Shown here piece by piece: positions 8,196 to 16,761 of a DNA stretch of 40,394 nucleotides. The stretch is from positions 1-40,394 of the forward strand of contig JAPLTX010000013.1 in assembly GCA_026397915.1 (NCBI GenBank), written 5' to 3'. Every line of letters begins with the position of its first letter. Positions within the stretch are counted from its first letter, which is position 1. The DNA is from Verrucomicrobiota bacterium. Its GTDB lineage: Bacteria > Verrucomicrobiota > Verrucomicrobiia > CAIQCK01. Both the position numbers and the translations under genes were made by a program. The notes beneath the pieces were generated by a model. It made no database searches. It was not told the origin of the DNA and saw nothing but the letters and a program-made list of their open reading frames with translations.

Positions 8196-9074
8196 ATGAG
8201 TAATTCAATCAATAGCTTTCGACTGACACTGGCGCCCGGCGCGTCCGTGGAGCTGCCGGTGCTCTACGAAGACGACGCGCTGCTGGTGGTGGACAAACCG
8301 AGCGGGCTGATGGTTTCGCCCGACACTTACGACCCGGCAAAACCGAACCTCATGTCCGGCGTCCGGCGCGCGATTGATACCGGCGCGGCGTGGGCGCGAG
8401 AGCGCGGGCTGGCGACGCTTGCCAACGTCCACCGGCTCGACGCCGACACGAGCGGTGTGTTGCTGCTGGCGAAAACACTCGAGGCGCTACGCGCGCTGAC
8501 GAAGCAGTTCAACGACCGGACCGTCGGCAAGTCCTACGTGGCGCTGGTGGAAGGCGAGCCGGCGGAGGATGCATTTGAGGTGGAGTTGAAGCTCGGCCCG
8601 CATCCGTCGCGGCCGTGGGTGCAGATCGAGCGCCGGCACGACGGCAAGCTGACGCTGACGCGGTTCCGCGTGCTGGAGCGATTCCGCCTGCGGGCGTTGC
8701 GCGGGCAGCGGGAGAGCATGCCGTTCCTGAGCTGCTCGCTGGTCGCTTGCGAGCCAGAGACGGGACGGACGCACCAGATTCGTGTTCATCTGCGGCACGC
8801 GGGGTATCCGATCCTGTGCGACAAGGTTTACGGCGACGGCGAGCGGAGCGCGTTGTATTTGTCGCAGCTCAAGCCCGGCTACAAGCTGCGCGCAGAGACG
8901 ACGGAACGTCCATTGCTGGGGCGGTTGGCGTTGCACGCGGAACGGTTGACGGTGACACATCCGGTCACCGGCCAGCGTCTCGAACTGGCGGCGCCGTTGC
9001 CGAAGGATTTCGAGGTGGCGCTGAAGTATCTGCGAAAGTTCACGCCCCCGCTTCCGGGCGTGGCCGATCGCTGA
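8196..9074 (+). CDS. RluA-family pseudouridine synthase
   Basis: The predicted protein has 292 residues, cytoplasmic. Visible are YEDDALLVVDKPSGL (residues 24-38), the catalytic motif HRLDADTSG (79-87, nucleophile Asp82), and PETGRTHQIRVHLRHAG in the C-terminal third. All are diagnostic of the RluA/RluC/RluD group, which isomerises specific uridines in rRNA or tRNA. There is no N-terminal S4 domain, unlike RluC and RluD, so it is closer to RluA or TruC in architecture; the target RNA cannot be assigned. Its last 35 bp overlap the 3' end of the kinase gene on the other strand, so there is no room for separate terminators. Confidence 0.93.
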   Translation: MSNSINSFRLTLAPGASVELPVLYEDDALLVVDKPSGLMVSPDTYDPAKPNLMSGVRRAIDTGAAWARERGLATLANVHRLDADTSGVLLLAKTLEALRALTKQFNDRTVGKSYVALVEGEPAEDAFEVELKLGPHPSRPWVQIERRHDGKLTLTRFRVLERFRLRALRGQRESMPFLSCSLVACEPETGRTHQIRVHLRHAGYPILCDKVYGDGERSALYLSQLKPGYKLRAETTERPLLGRLALHAERLTVTHPVTGQRLELAAPLPKDFEVALKYLRKFTPPLPGVADR

Positions 9075-10806
9075 TATTTCCCGAATCCTCGCCCGCCAGA
9101 TACGCGCACGAAGCAATGTTGAAGTGGATGCCGGTCGCGCTTTCCCGCTCGAAGGTGAGCAGCGTGGAACCGACGCGCAGTTGGTCGCCCTGACGCAAAT
9201 AGGCTTCCGTGATTGGCTGCTCGTTGACAAACGAGCCGTTGCTGGAACCAAGGTCGCGCACGCGCAAACCCTGCGGCGTGACGGAGAACTCAACGTGGCG
9301 GCGTGACAGCATCGCGTCCGCGATCAGAATGTCGGCCGGCGCATCGCGTCCGATGACGAGCGGCTTGGTCATCAGGAACGCGCGCTCCTTCGGCTCGCCG
9401 GGGAACCGGATCCAGAGCGCCATTATCGCCTGCGCCTTGCTGCGCGGCGGCTCGGTGGCCACGGCTTGGCCGCCGTCTTCCATCGTGCGGACGCGCAGAC
9501 GCGGCCCGACAAACGACGCCGGCGGCTGAACCACGGTCTTGACCGACAACCGATCCAGCATCGGTGCGATCGCCTGCCAGCGTTCGGAGGGATTCTTGAC
9601 CAACGCCGCATTGATCAACGCCTCCAGATCCTGCCGCACATCAGGGCAATACTGACGCAACGGCGGCGGCTTGGCCGACTGGTGCTTCTCGGCCCATTCC
9701 TCGTAGGTCTCGGCCGCAAACGGCGAGCGACCGGCGACCAATTCGTAGAGCATGATGCCCAGGTTGTAGAAATCCGCGGCCGGGTCGCCGCGTTCGCCGG
9801 CGAAGATCTCCGGAGCGCCGTAGCGTGGTGAGATGGCTACACCGCCGAGGTCCACCGTGGGGCCGCTGACGGGCACGGCGATGCCGAAGTCCATGAGTTT
9901 TACGACGCCGTCTTGGCGCAACATGATGTTGTCCGGCTTCACGTCGCGGTGAATGACGCCGCGGGCATGGGCGGCGCGCAGGGCCTGCGTGACGCTGCAG
10001 GCGATGTCCCACACATCGTCGGAGGAAAGCTTGCCGCGACTTTCCACCCAGTCGCGCAGGCTGCGGCCCTGCACGTATTCCAGCACGAGGAACATGGTGC
10101 CGTAGGTTTCGATGGTTTCGTAGAGCGAGACGATGTTCTCGTGTCGAAGGCCGGTCATGACGCTGGCCTCCTGGCGGAACTGTTCGAGGAAGCCGGATCT
10201 GGTCACGAGCGAGTGCGGGAGCATCTTCAACGCCACCACACGGCGCTCCGGTTCGTCCGCCGGGGCGGTGTTGCAAACAGCGCGATAAACCCACGCCATG
10301 CCGCCTTCGCCGATCGGTGCGATGACGGTGTAGGAACCGATGCGCCGCGCCAGCACGTCACTGCCGGACCAGCTCAGCCGATGCGCCACCAGCCGCGTGA
10401 GGACCAGTTTCAGCACGGGCATCCGGGCGCAGAGCGACTCGTAATCCACCGCCGACAGCCGGTCCAGTTCGCAATCGGTGGCGGCGATGACGTCGGCGTT
10501 GCGCGGCTCGCGGTTCAGCAGCGCCATTTCTCCGACGACGTGGCCGGGGCCGAGCCGGGCGAGCACTTTTCGCCCGCCGCCGGCGGCCGACGACGCAGCG
10601 CACACTTCGACCTCGCCGCGGCGGACGATGTAAAGACACTCGCCGGGTTCACCGGCGTGGATGAACAGCCCGCGGGCCTTGATGGAAAGGGTGGTGAGTT
10701 TGGAGCAAAGCAACGCCGCCTGTTCGGCGGTGAAGCCTTCCAGCAGATCGAACGGCGCGGGCGGCGCGACGCTCGAATCGTCCGGCGTTCCTGTCGGCGT
10801 CTGCAT
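9040..10806 (-). CDS. soluble Ser/Thr protein kinase with N-terminal cNMP-binding and C-terminal FHA domains
   Basis: The predicted protein has 588 residues from ATG 10806; the frame runs to 11034 but overlaps gspD and shows no domain there. Residues 20-140 are a cyclic-nucleotide-binding domain with a phosphate-binding cassette (GEMALLNREPRNADV, Glu93, Arg102). Residues 158-420 are a Hanks kinase with GEGGMAWV loop, Lys194 in VALKML, HRDVKPDN (Asp288) and DFG (Asp307), all intact. Residues 480-555 are an FHA phosphothreonine reader (IGRDAPADI, SRRHVEF, SSNGSFVN). No membrane segment is present, unlike most bacterial kinases of this class. It lies 100 bp after gspD on the same strand. It may let a cyclic nucleotide control phosphorylation of the secretion system or its cargo pathway; that link is inference. 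Confidence 0.95.
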   Translation of the reverse strand: MQTPTGTPDDSSVAPPAPFDLLEGFTAEQAALLCSKLTTLSIKARGLFIHAGEPGECLYIVRRGEVEVCAASSAAGGGRKVLARLGPGHVVGEMALLNREPRNADVIAATDCELDRLSAVDYESLCARMPVLKLVLTRLVAHRLSWSGSDVLARRIGSYTVIAPIGEGGMAWVYRAVCNTAPADEPERRVVALKMLPHSLVTRSGFLEQFRQEASVMTGLRHENIVSLYETIETYGTMFLVLEYVQGRSLRDWVESRGKLSSDDVWDIACSVTQALRAAHARGVIHRDVKPDNIMLRQDGVVKLMDFGIAVPVSGPTVDLGGVAISPRYGAPEIFAGERGDPAADFYNLGIMLYELVAGRSPFAAETYEEWAEKHQSAKPPPLRQYCPDVRQDLEALINAALVKNPSERWQAIAPMLDRLSVKTVVQPPASFVGPRLRVRTMEDGGQAVATEPPRSKAQAIMALWIRFPGEPKERAFLMTKPLVIGRDAPADILIADAMLSRRHVEFSVTPQGLRVRDLGSSNGSFVNEQPITEAYLRQGDQLRVGSTLLTFERESATGIHFNIASCAYLAGEDSGNISDRPRPEAGA

Positions 10807-10906
10807 GGCTTTGTTCCCAGTTGCTCGAAAAACTTCTCGCACAGCGGCGGCGCGCCATTCCTGCTTGTGTTGGACCCCGGCTCCGCCGCGCCGGAGGACT
10901 TCCAAA

Positions 10907-13642
10907 TTAGAACTTGTCTGTCTTGTCAAAGCGGTCAATCGCTTTGAGTTTCTCGTTGTGGCGCTTGTCCTGCATCGGGCTGTAACCTTCCACGTCGCGG
11001 ATCGGCATGGTGCGCAGGTCCTTGTTCTTCTCAATACGGCCCCAAGTGTATCGCTGCGCTTCTTCGACGGTGCGAATCACCTTGGGGCGCATGAAAAACA
11101 CCAGCTCGGTCTTCGCTTCAATCCACTCCGTCCTCTTAAAGAGGTAGCCCAGCAGCGGGATATCGCCAACAATCGGCACCTGGCTGACTATTTGCTTGCG
11201 GCCGTTGGTGGTCAACCCGCCGAGGATGATGATCTGCCCATCCTTGCAGGTTACCGCCACCGCTTCGGCTTCGCGGCGGCTCAGGACCGGCACTTGGTTG
11301 CCATCAATGACTTGGTATGACTTCACGTCGTCCACCGTCTGATAGATGTTGAACGTGACAACGCCGTCCGGATTGATCAACGGTGTGACTTCCAGGCCGA
11401 CGCCAATATCCACGTTCTCATAATTCGAACGCGTCTGGTCGCTGTTGATGGTTGTTTGGGTGGCCGTGACAACGGGGCGCGATTCACCAACAAACACACG
11501 CGCGCGCTGGTTGTTGGAGGTGTAAAGGTGCGGCGTCTGGAGCACTTTGAAGCTGCTGTTCGCCGACAGCGCGGTGACGACGGCGCGCAAATCGTTGCCA
11601 AAGAAACTGGCAAAGTAGGTCAGCCCACCCGTCAAACCGGCACCCGCCAACGCTTGCGGACTGGTGATGGCGCGCGGATCGAGCAACCGCGAGAGAACGT
11701 TGGTGCCACTGCCACCTGGAATTCCGCCGCCGTCCGGCGACGAAACGCCGGCGCCTGCGCGGGAAGGGCTGGTCAGCGCTTTCTGGAACAGGTCCATGCC
11801 GAACGATGTGTCCTTGTCCAGGCTCACCTCGGCTACGACCACATCAATGGCCACCTGCGGTGGGAAAACGTCGAGCTGCTTGATGACATCGGCAAGGGAT
11901 TCCAGATCCTGCTCCGGCGCGAAGACGACCAGCGCGTTGTTGCGCACGTCAGGAATGATCTCAATCAACTGCTGCGGCACGTTCGCGCCGGTAGCGCCGG
12001 TCGTTCCCGGCACGGAAGGGGTCGTGGGTCGGGTGGCGGTGGCGGCGGTCGAGGTCCGCGAGGTTCTGGAGCTGGCAGTGCTTCGCGAAGTGCCTGACCG
12101 GGAGCTGGTGCTGCCGCGCGCCCCGGTGGTGCCGCTGCGCGAACCGCTGCTCGCCCCGCTGGTGCTGCCACCCAAGCCGGTTGTGCGGCCACCGGTGGCG
12201 GTGCCGGCACGGCTGGTGTAAGGCGAGCCGGCCGTTCCACCCGACCGACCGCCAACGGCCGTCGGCGCTGAGCCCTGAACCAACTGGTAGAGCATGTTGG
12301 CCATGTCCGCGGCGTCGGCGTAGTTGAGGAAGAAGACGCGCGTCTTGAAATCCTGATTGGTCTTCACGTCCAGCGCCTTGATGATCTTCTCGAAAAACGT
12401 GAAGTTCGTCTCCTGCGTGATGAGGATGAGGGCATTGGTGCGCAGGTCGTAATTGATGAGAACACGGCCCATGATGACGGTCTCTTCGATGGAGGCGACG
12501 CTGGGCCGGCTGCGGCCCAAGGAGATGCCCATCGCTCCCGACGTCGGCATGATCTGGCCCGTCTGGCCCGGTGTGCCCGTGCCCTGGTCGGCAGCAATCA
12601 GTTGCTGGAGAATGCCATAGACGGCGGTGGCGTCGGCGTTCTCCAAAACATAAACGCGTGTTTCCATCTTCGTCTCGTTGGTGGTGTCCATGTATTCGAT
12701 AATCTGCTTCAGGCGCGAGACGTTCAACGCGGTGTCAATCAACAGGAGAGCGCTGGAGCGCGGCAACGGAATGATCTGGCCGTAGGGATGCATGAAAACG
12801 CGGCCGCTGCCGGCAGCGCCACCAGGCTGTTGCGGGGCGCCCGGCATAGGCGCGCCGCCTCCGCTGCTGCTGCCGCCAAGCGCGCGTGCCACGTCGCTGG
12901 GGTCGAGGAATTTGACGCGCACCACCTGCGCCACCAGCCGGTCGAACTGCTGCATCTTCGCGTCCTCGGTGAAGACCGGCAAACCTTCCTGCGGGCCGTA
13001 GGGCGCCGGCACGAGTTTGAAGAACTTCTCGCCCATCGGGACGATGGCGTAGCCGTTGACGAGCAAAACGCTCTCCAACGCGCCGATGGCTTCCTCGACG
13101 CTGAGCGGACCGGAGGAGCGGAAGGTGATCATGCCCTGCATACCTTGCTGCATGATCGCGCTGCGATGGGTCAGCTCGCTGTATTTGCTGAGCACCTGCG
13201 AAAGATCGGCGTTCATCCAGTCGAATTCAATCGGCTCATCGCCGGTAAGTGTGCTTTGTTGGAACGTCTGCTTTACGTTGGGATCAGGTGCAGCAACGGT
13301 GTTCGGGGCGGCCATGGACGCAGGCGGTGGCGCCGAGACAGAAGCCGGACCCGGCGGTGGTGGCGGCGTTCCCGGGACGGGAGCCGGACCTGGAGGCGGT
13401 GTGGCGGTGGCAATTGGCGGCGGTGGCGTGGCCGGGGATGCCGACAACGGCGCAGCCGGCGCAGCGGCCGTTTGCGGAGCGGCGGCAACGACGACGGTGT
13501 TGCTGCCTTGGGGAGATTGCCGCAGCAAGTCGCTGGCGCGAATGCGGATCATCGCCTTGGCGGCTTCCGCGCCCGGAGTCTGCTGCGCCCGGGCGCTGAC
13601 GGCGCACAGGAACGCGAGCGCTATTAACAACCCTGTTTTCAT
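10907..13642 (-). CDS. gspD: type II secretion system secretin GspD
   Basis: The predicted protein has 911 residues with a signal peptide (MKTGLLIALAFLCAVSARAQ). A proline/alanine-rich linker (about 50-120) precedes an N0-type domain (EFDWMNADLSQVLSKYSELT) and N1-N3 repeats (VKFLDPSDVARAL, TRVFFLNYADAADMANMLYQL). A Ser/Thr/Gly/Arg-rich insert (about 470-545) interrupts the N-domain series. The secretin barrel domain fills the C-terminal third (SRREAEAVAVTCKDGQIIILGG, PIVGDIPLLGYLFKR). It forms the outer-membrane gate of the secretion machine. It is the last machine gene before the kinase, and 117 bp separate it from the PilP-like gene. At about 910 residues it is longer than typical GspD (650-750), owing to the linker and insert. 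Confidence 0.96.
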   Translation of the reverse strand: MKTGLLIALAFLCAVSARAQQTPGAEAAKAMIRIRASDLLRQSPQGSNTVVVAAAPQTAAAPAAPLSASPATPPPPIATATPPPGPAPVPGTPPPPPGPASVSAPPPASMAAPNTVAAPDPNVKQTFQQSTLTGDEPIEFDWMNADLSQVLSKYSELTHRSAIMQQGMQGMITFRSSGPLSVEEAIGALESVLLVNGYAIVPMGEKFFKLVPAPYGPQEGLPVFTEDAKMQQFDRLVAQVVRVKFLDPSDVARALGGSSSGGGAPMPGAPQQPGGAAGSGRVFMHPYGQIIPLPRSSALLLIDTALNVSRLKQIIEYMDTTNETKMETRVYVLENADATAVYGILQQLIAADQGTGTPGQTGQIMPTSGAMGISLGRSRPSVASIEETVIMGRVLINYDLRTNALILITQETNFTFFEKIIKALDVKTNQDFKTRVFFLNYADAADMANMLYQLVQGSAPTAVGGRSGGTAGSPYTSRAGTATGGRTTGLGGSTSGASSGSRSGTTGARGSTSSRSGTSRSTASSRTSRTSTAATATRPTTPSVPGTTGATGANVPQQLIEIIPDVRNNALVVFAPEQDLESLADVIKQLDVFPPQVAIDVVVAEVSLDKDTSFGMDLFQKALTSPSRAGAGVSSPDGGGIPGGSGTNVLSRLLDPRAITSPQALAGAGLTGGLTYFASFFGNDLRAVVTALSANSSFKVLQTPHLYTSNNQRARVFVGESRPVVTATQTTINSDQTRSNYENVDIGVGLEVTPLINPDGVVTFNIYQTVDDVKSYQVIDGNQVPVLSRREAEAVAVTCKDGQIIILGGLTTNGRKQIVSQVPIVGDIPLLGYLFKRTEWIEAKTELVFFMRPKVIRTVEEAQRYTWGRIEKNKDLRTMPIRDVEGYSPMQDKRHNEKLKAIDRFDKTDKF

Positions 13643-13759
13643 GACCAGACTTCTCCCTCAATTGACCCGGCAACGCGGCTGGAGGCTACCGGATGAGTTG
13701 CCGGCTTCCAAGCGTGTTGTTTCGTTTTCATTTTTCGATTTTGATCCGGTGACGCCAAC

Positions 13760-14647
13760 CTACTCTTGAGTATTGGCTTTCTCCAACATCTGGATGTAAT
13801 TCTGCAACCGCTGCTTGGCGGCCGGGTCGGTGGTGCTTTGCAGCATCTGTTGCAATCGCGTGATGGTTTGCTGGCGCTGTTCTCTGCGCGACGCCTGCCG
13901 GTTTGAGTCGCCGGAACCACTGGCGGCAACAGCCACTGGCGCAGTTCTGGAGGTGGTGACGCTGGTTCGAGAGCTGGGGGGCATGCCGGGTTGCGGCGGC
14001 ATGCCGGGCCGCTGCATCTGCGGCTGGCCTGGCACGGTGGGCATTCCCGGAGCACCGGGTTTTCCGGCCGTGGGCGCCGGCATGGCTTCGCTTTCGTATT
14101 CGAGCCGGCCTTCCTCGTCGCCTTTTTTCAGCAACACGGTGCGGCCACGCAGGTCGAAGCCGACGACTTTGATCTCCGTGTCGGCAATCATATCGCCCGC
14201 CTTGACGAACATCTTCTTGTCCGGCTCGTTGCGGTCTTCGAGGCTGGCTTCGATGACGTTGCCGCGGACCCAAAAACCGGTCACGCGCAAACCGCCGGCG
14301 AAGGACGGGCCGAGATCGCTCGCGCCACTGCTGCCGCCGATTTCGGAAGCCGGGACGAAGAGCGAGTGTTCGAGAAGGTTGGTGTAAGACTGGAACGCCG
14401 AATCGGCCTGGATCGCATCAATCAGCGAGACGGTATTTGTGTCGGCTGGCGTTGTCGCGGTCTGGCTGATGACGTTGGTCTGCGAGACCGCGGCGGGAGC
14501 GATGTTGGTTGCCGGCGCCACGACCGTCGGGGCGTTGGTCTGCGCCGAGGCGGCGATCGCAAGCGCGGCGAGCAGTCCACCGCAAGCGGCTGCCAGCCAT
14601 CGCGTCGCGATCTTGCGCATCCGTTGTTGTTTCGCCGGATCAGTCAT
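13760..14647 (-). CDS. PilP/GspC-like periplasmic connector of the secretion system
   Basis: The predicted protein has 295 residues. One hydrophobic segment (about 16-36) acts as signal or inner-membrane anchor. A central region (about 120-190: LRVTGFWVRGNVIEASL, VKAGDMIADTEIKVVGFD) resembles the beta-rich homology region of GspC/PilP, which binds the secretin N0 domain. A Pro/Gly/Met-rich stretch and a Ser/Thr/Arg segment follow. The C-terminus is a predicted helix rich in Arg and Gln (ITRLQQMLQSTTDPAAKQRLQ). Its place between gspM and gspD is where pilP sits in type IV pilus operons, and this supports the call more strongly than sequence alone. The start at 14647 is preceded by no strong ribosome site. 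Confidence 0.65.
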   Translation of the reverse strand: MTDPAKQQRMRKIATRWLAAACGGLLAALAIAASAQTNAPTVVAPATNIAPAAVSQTNVISQTATTPADTNTVSLIDAIQADSAFQSYTNLLEHSLFVPASEIGGSSGASDLGPSFAGGLRVTGFWVRGNVIEASLEDRNEPDKKMFVKAGDMIADTEIKVVGFDLRGRTVLLKKGDEEGRLEYESEAMPAPTAGKPGAPGMPTVPGQPQMQRPGMPPQPGMPPSSRTSVTTSRTAPVAVAASGSGDSNRQASRREQRQQTITRLQQMLQSTTDPAAKQRLQNYIQMLEKANTQE

Positions 14648-14662
14648 GTTTTGCAGCGACGT

Positions 14663-15250
14663 TCACGGTTTATCCTGTCGTTCCGGCGCGGGAGTGTCCA
14701 CGGGTTTCTTTCGCGCCGCGCCGGATTCATTGACGGCCAGATAGTAGGTGACGATGTTCATGTCGCCGGCAAGCTGGGTCGGATCCTTGACCTCGGCGCG
14801 CAGCCGCAGCGAAGTGACGCGGTATATCTCCGGTTGCTTGGTCAGCGCGAACAGGAACCTGACCAGGCCCGGCCACTGGCCCTGGAAGGTGAACGTCGCC
14901 GATTTCTCCGTGTAACGATCGCGATCCACCGGGGCCGCCGGCGCGCGCTGGTTGAAGTTGAAGCCCAACTGACTGCCGACCCCTTCGATGCGTGTAATGA
15001 TGTCAGCGCCGCTCTGGCCGGGATCGCTCCGTTGGAGGCGCGTCCGCAATTCGCCAAGCTGGGCTTTCCACTGCGGCTCCATCGCCAGCGTGGTTTGGCA
15101 GCCTTTGATCTTCAGCTTGGTCTGGGAAAGTTTGTCCTGCGTCTCCCTCCAGGTGTCCAAGACCGGGCCGATGGCAAACCAGTTCAGGCACACGAACACC
15201 ACGGCCGCCGATGCGCCGGCCAGGATTTTTTCTCGTTGAGAAAGCGCCAT
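14663..15250 (-). CDS. gspM: GspM/PilO-like inner-membrane assembly protein
   Basis: The predicted protein has 195 residues from ATG 15250. The frame continues to 15331, but that would overlap gspL. A single N-terminal membrane helix (ILAGASAAVVFVCLNWFAI) is followed by a coiled-coil (WRETQDKLSQTKLKIKG) and a ferredoxin-like periplasmic domain (SATFTFQGQWPGLVRFLFAL, followed by a strand with VTSLRLRAE). This is the PilO/GspM architecture. The protein pairs with the GspL-like partner to form the inner-membrane platform. It starts 20 nt after the gspL stop, so it is very likely in the same operon. Whether it is closer to GspM or PilO needs a profile search. Confidence 0.78.
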   Translation of the reverse strand: MALSQREKILAGASAAVVFVCLNWFAIGPVLDTWRETQDKLSQTKLKIKGCQTTLAMEPQWKAQLGELRTRLQRSDPGQSGADIITRIEGVGSQLGFNFNQRAPAAPVDRDRYTEKSATFTFQGQWPGLVRFLFALTKQPEIYRVTSLRLRAEVKDPTQLAGDMNIVTYYLAVNESGAARKKPVDTPAPERQDKP

Positions 15251-15270
15251 GGTTTTTCCGTGTTGGTGTG

Positions 15271-16752
15271 TTATCGCGGACGACGGCGCCCGCCGGGCGT
15301 CTCGTGTTTCTGCGGTTTCTTGATCTTGCACTGGATGGTGAACCGCACCACCACGTTGCCGGCCATCTTCTGGTTGGTCAGCGGTGAGAGCACGGTGCCG
15401 CCGGGGAAGAAGGCCGATTTCTGCAACTTCGCCTCGAACTCGCTAACTACCGAGGCTGACGACGCGTAACCGCTAATCCCCGCCTGTTCGCCGTCGGTAA
15501 AATGAAACTCCGTCAGACATACCGCGTCCGGTTTCAGCTTCTGCAACTCCGCGAGAATCTCCAGCGGCATGCTGCGGTTGCTGACGTATTCCTGCAACAC
15601 GCGCAGGTCGGCCTGCAACGCGCTGGCGCGATCATAGGGGGCCTTCAGGTCGTCAGCTTCGCCTTCCAAACTGCCAAGTTGGTTGAACTGATAGGCGAAT
15701 CCAGCCACGGCGGCGGCGATGACCAAGCCGTAAAGCGCCGCCAGCGCAATCCCCGCCAGCTTGAGCCGTTGCTTGCGCGCGAGGTGGCGGCGCTCCGCCA
15801 AATACTCGGCAGGCACGAGGTTCATACGCGCGCGACCTGATGCGCCGCGCACGCAAAGGCCGACTGCGCCAAGACCGGTGCGCTGCCGGTCGCTCAATTC
15901 CAACGGCTCGCATTTTGTTCCGAGCCGGTCGGTCAGCGCGACGGCAAGAGCTTGCAGGTCCAGTTTGGCGCCCGCCGTGCCTTCGGCGGAACGCTGCAAC
16001 AGGTGCACCACCGGCCAGGCCGCTTCGGGCTGCGACGCCTGCACGGCGGTTTGCGCCAGATGCAGCCCGCCGCCGATCTGCGTGGCCGCATCCGCCACCG
16101 ATGTGTCGCCGTCCAGCGGCACCGCTATGATCGAATGCGGCTGGTTGTCGTAAACCAGCAACAGCGTCGCCGAGTCTCCTTCCAAAATCACCAGCGCAAG
16201 CCCGGCCAGCTCCTTGTCGTGCAACGGTTTCTCGTAGCCGAGGAAATCCAACAGCGCCAGCGCGTCGAGGTCGAGTGTCTCGACGGCAAAGCCCGCCTGG
16301 CGGAGCAGCTCGAGCCGCTCCACCACCGCGTCGCGCCGTGCGATGGCCACCAGCAGGTCCGATTGCTTTTCCGTCTTGCGAATGACCTCAAAGCCGAATA
16401 CCACCTGCTCCGTCGGCAACGGCGACAGGTTTTCCAGTTGCATCTCCAACATCGGCCGCAGCTCCGTTTCGGTGGCGGTCGGCAGCGTCACAAGCCGGCA
16501 AAACGCGTCGGCTGAGCGCAAGCCGACGGACACCGGCGCGCCGCGCGCCGCGACCGGGCGAAACGGCTTCAACTTCTCGACCGGCCAGGCCGGGCCGGCT
16601 GCGGCGGCCTTGTCGCCATTGGCCGCCGCCGGAGCAGCGAACGTCTCGCAGCGCACGACGCGCAACCGACCGCCCTCGTGCGCCACTTCGGCGACGTCGA
16701 GTCCCGCGGGACCGAACGCGATGCCAAGACGATGTAGAGCTTTTGGTTTCAT
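15271..16752 (-). CDS. gspL: GspL-type platform protein (PilM-like actin fold joined to PilN-like domain)
   Basis: The predicted protein has 493 residues. Residues 1 to about 330 resemble the cytoplasmic actin-like domain of PilM/GspL (LGIAFGPAGLDVAEVAH, LPTATETELRPMLEMQLENLSPLP, RRDAVVERLELLRQAGF). A transmembrane helix follows (LAGIALAALYGLVIAAAVAGF, about 335-355), then a coiled-coil and a PilN-like periplasmic domain (LAELQKLKPDAVCLTEFHF). It therefore fuses what type IV pili keep as separate PilM and PilN, and what GspL carries as one chain. It should recruit the GspE ATPase to the inner membrane. It lies 9 nt downstream of the gspK stop, with gspM 20 nt further on. Confidence 0.82.
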   Translation of the reverse strand: MKPKALHRLGIAFGPAGLDVAEVAHEGGRLRVVRCETFAAPAAANGDKAAAAGPAWPVEKLKPFRPVAARGAPVSVGLRSADAFCRLVTLPTATETELRPMLEMQLENLSPLPTEQVVFGFEVIRKTEKQSDLLVAIARRDAVVERLELLRQAGFAVETLDLDALALLDFLGYEKPLHDKELAGLALVILEGDSATLLLVYDNQPHSIIAVPLDGDTSVADAATQIGGGLHLAQTAVQASQPEAAWPVVHLLQRSAEGTAGAKLDLQALAVALTDRLGTKCEPLELSDRQRTGLGAVGLCVRGASGRARMNLVPAEYLAERRHLARKQRLKLAGIALAALYGLVIAAAVAGFAYQFNQLGSLEGEADDLKAPYDRASALQADLRVLQEYVSNRSMPLEILAELQKLKPDAVCLTEFHFTDGEQAGISGYASSASVVSEFEAKLQKSAFFPGGTVLSPLTNQKMAGNVVVRFTIQCKIKKPQKHETPGGRRRPR

Positions 16753-16761
16753 CAGTGCGTG

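Noticed and set aside
10807..11034. N-terminal extension of the kinase to 11034
   Set aside because: It overlaps the 3' end of gspD and contains no domain; ATG 10806 directly precedes the cNMP-binding domain.
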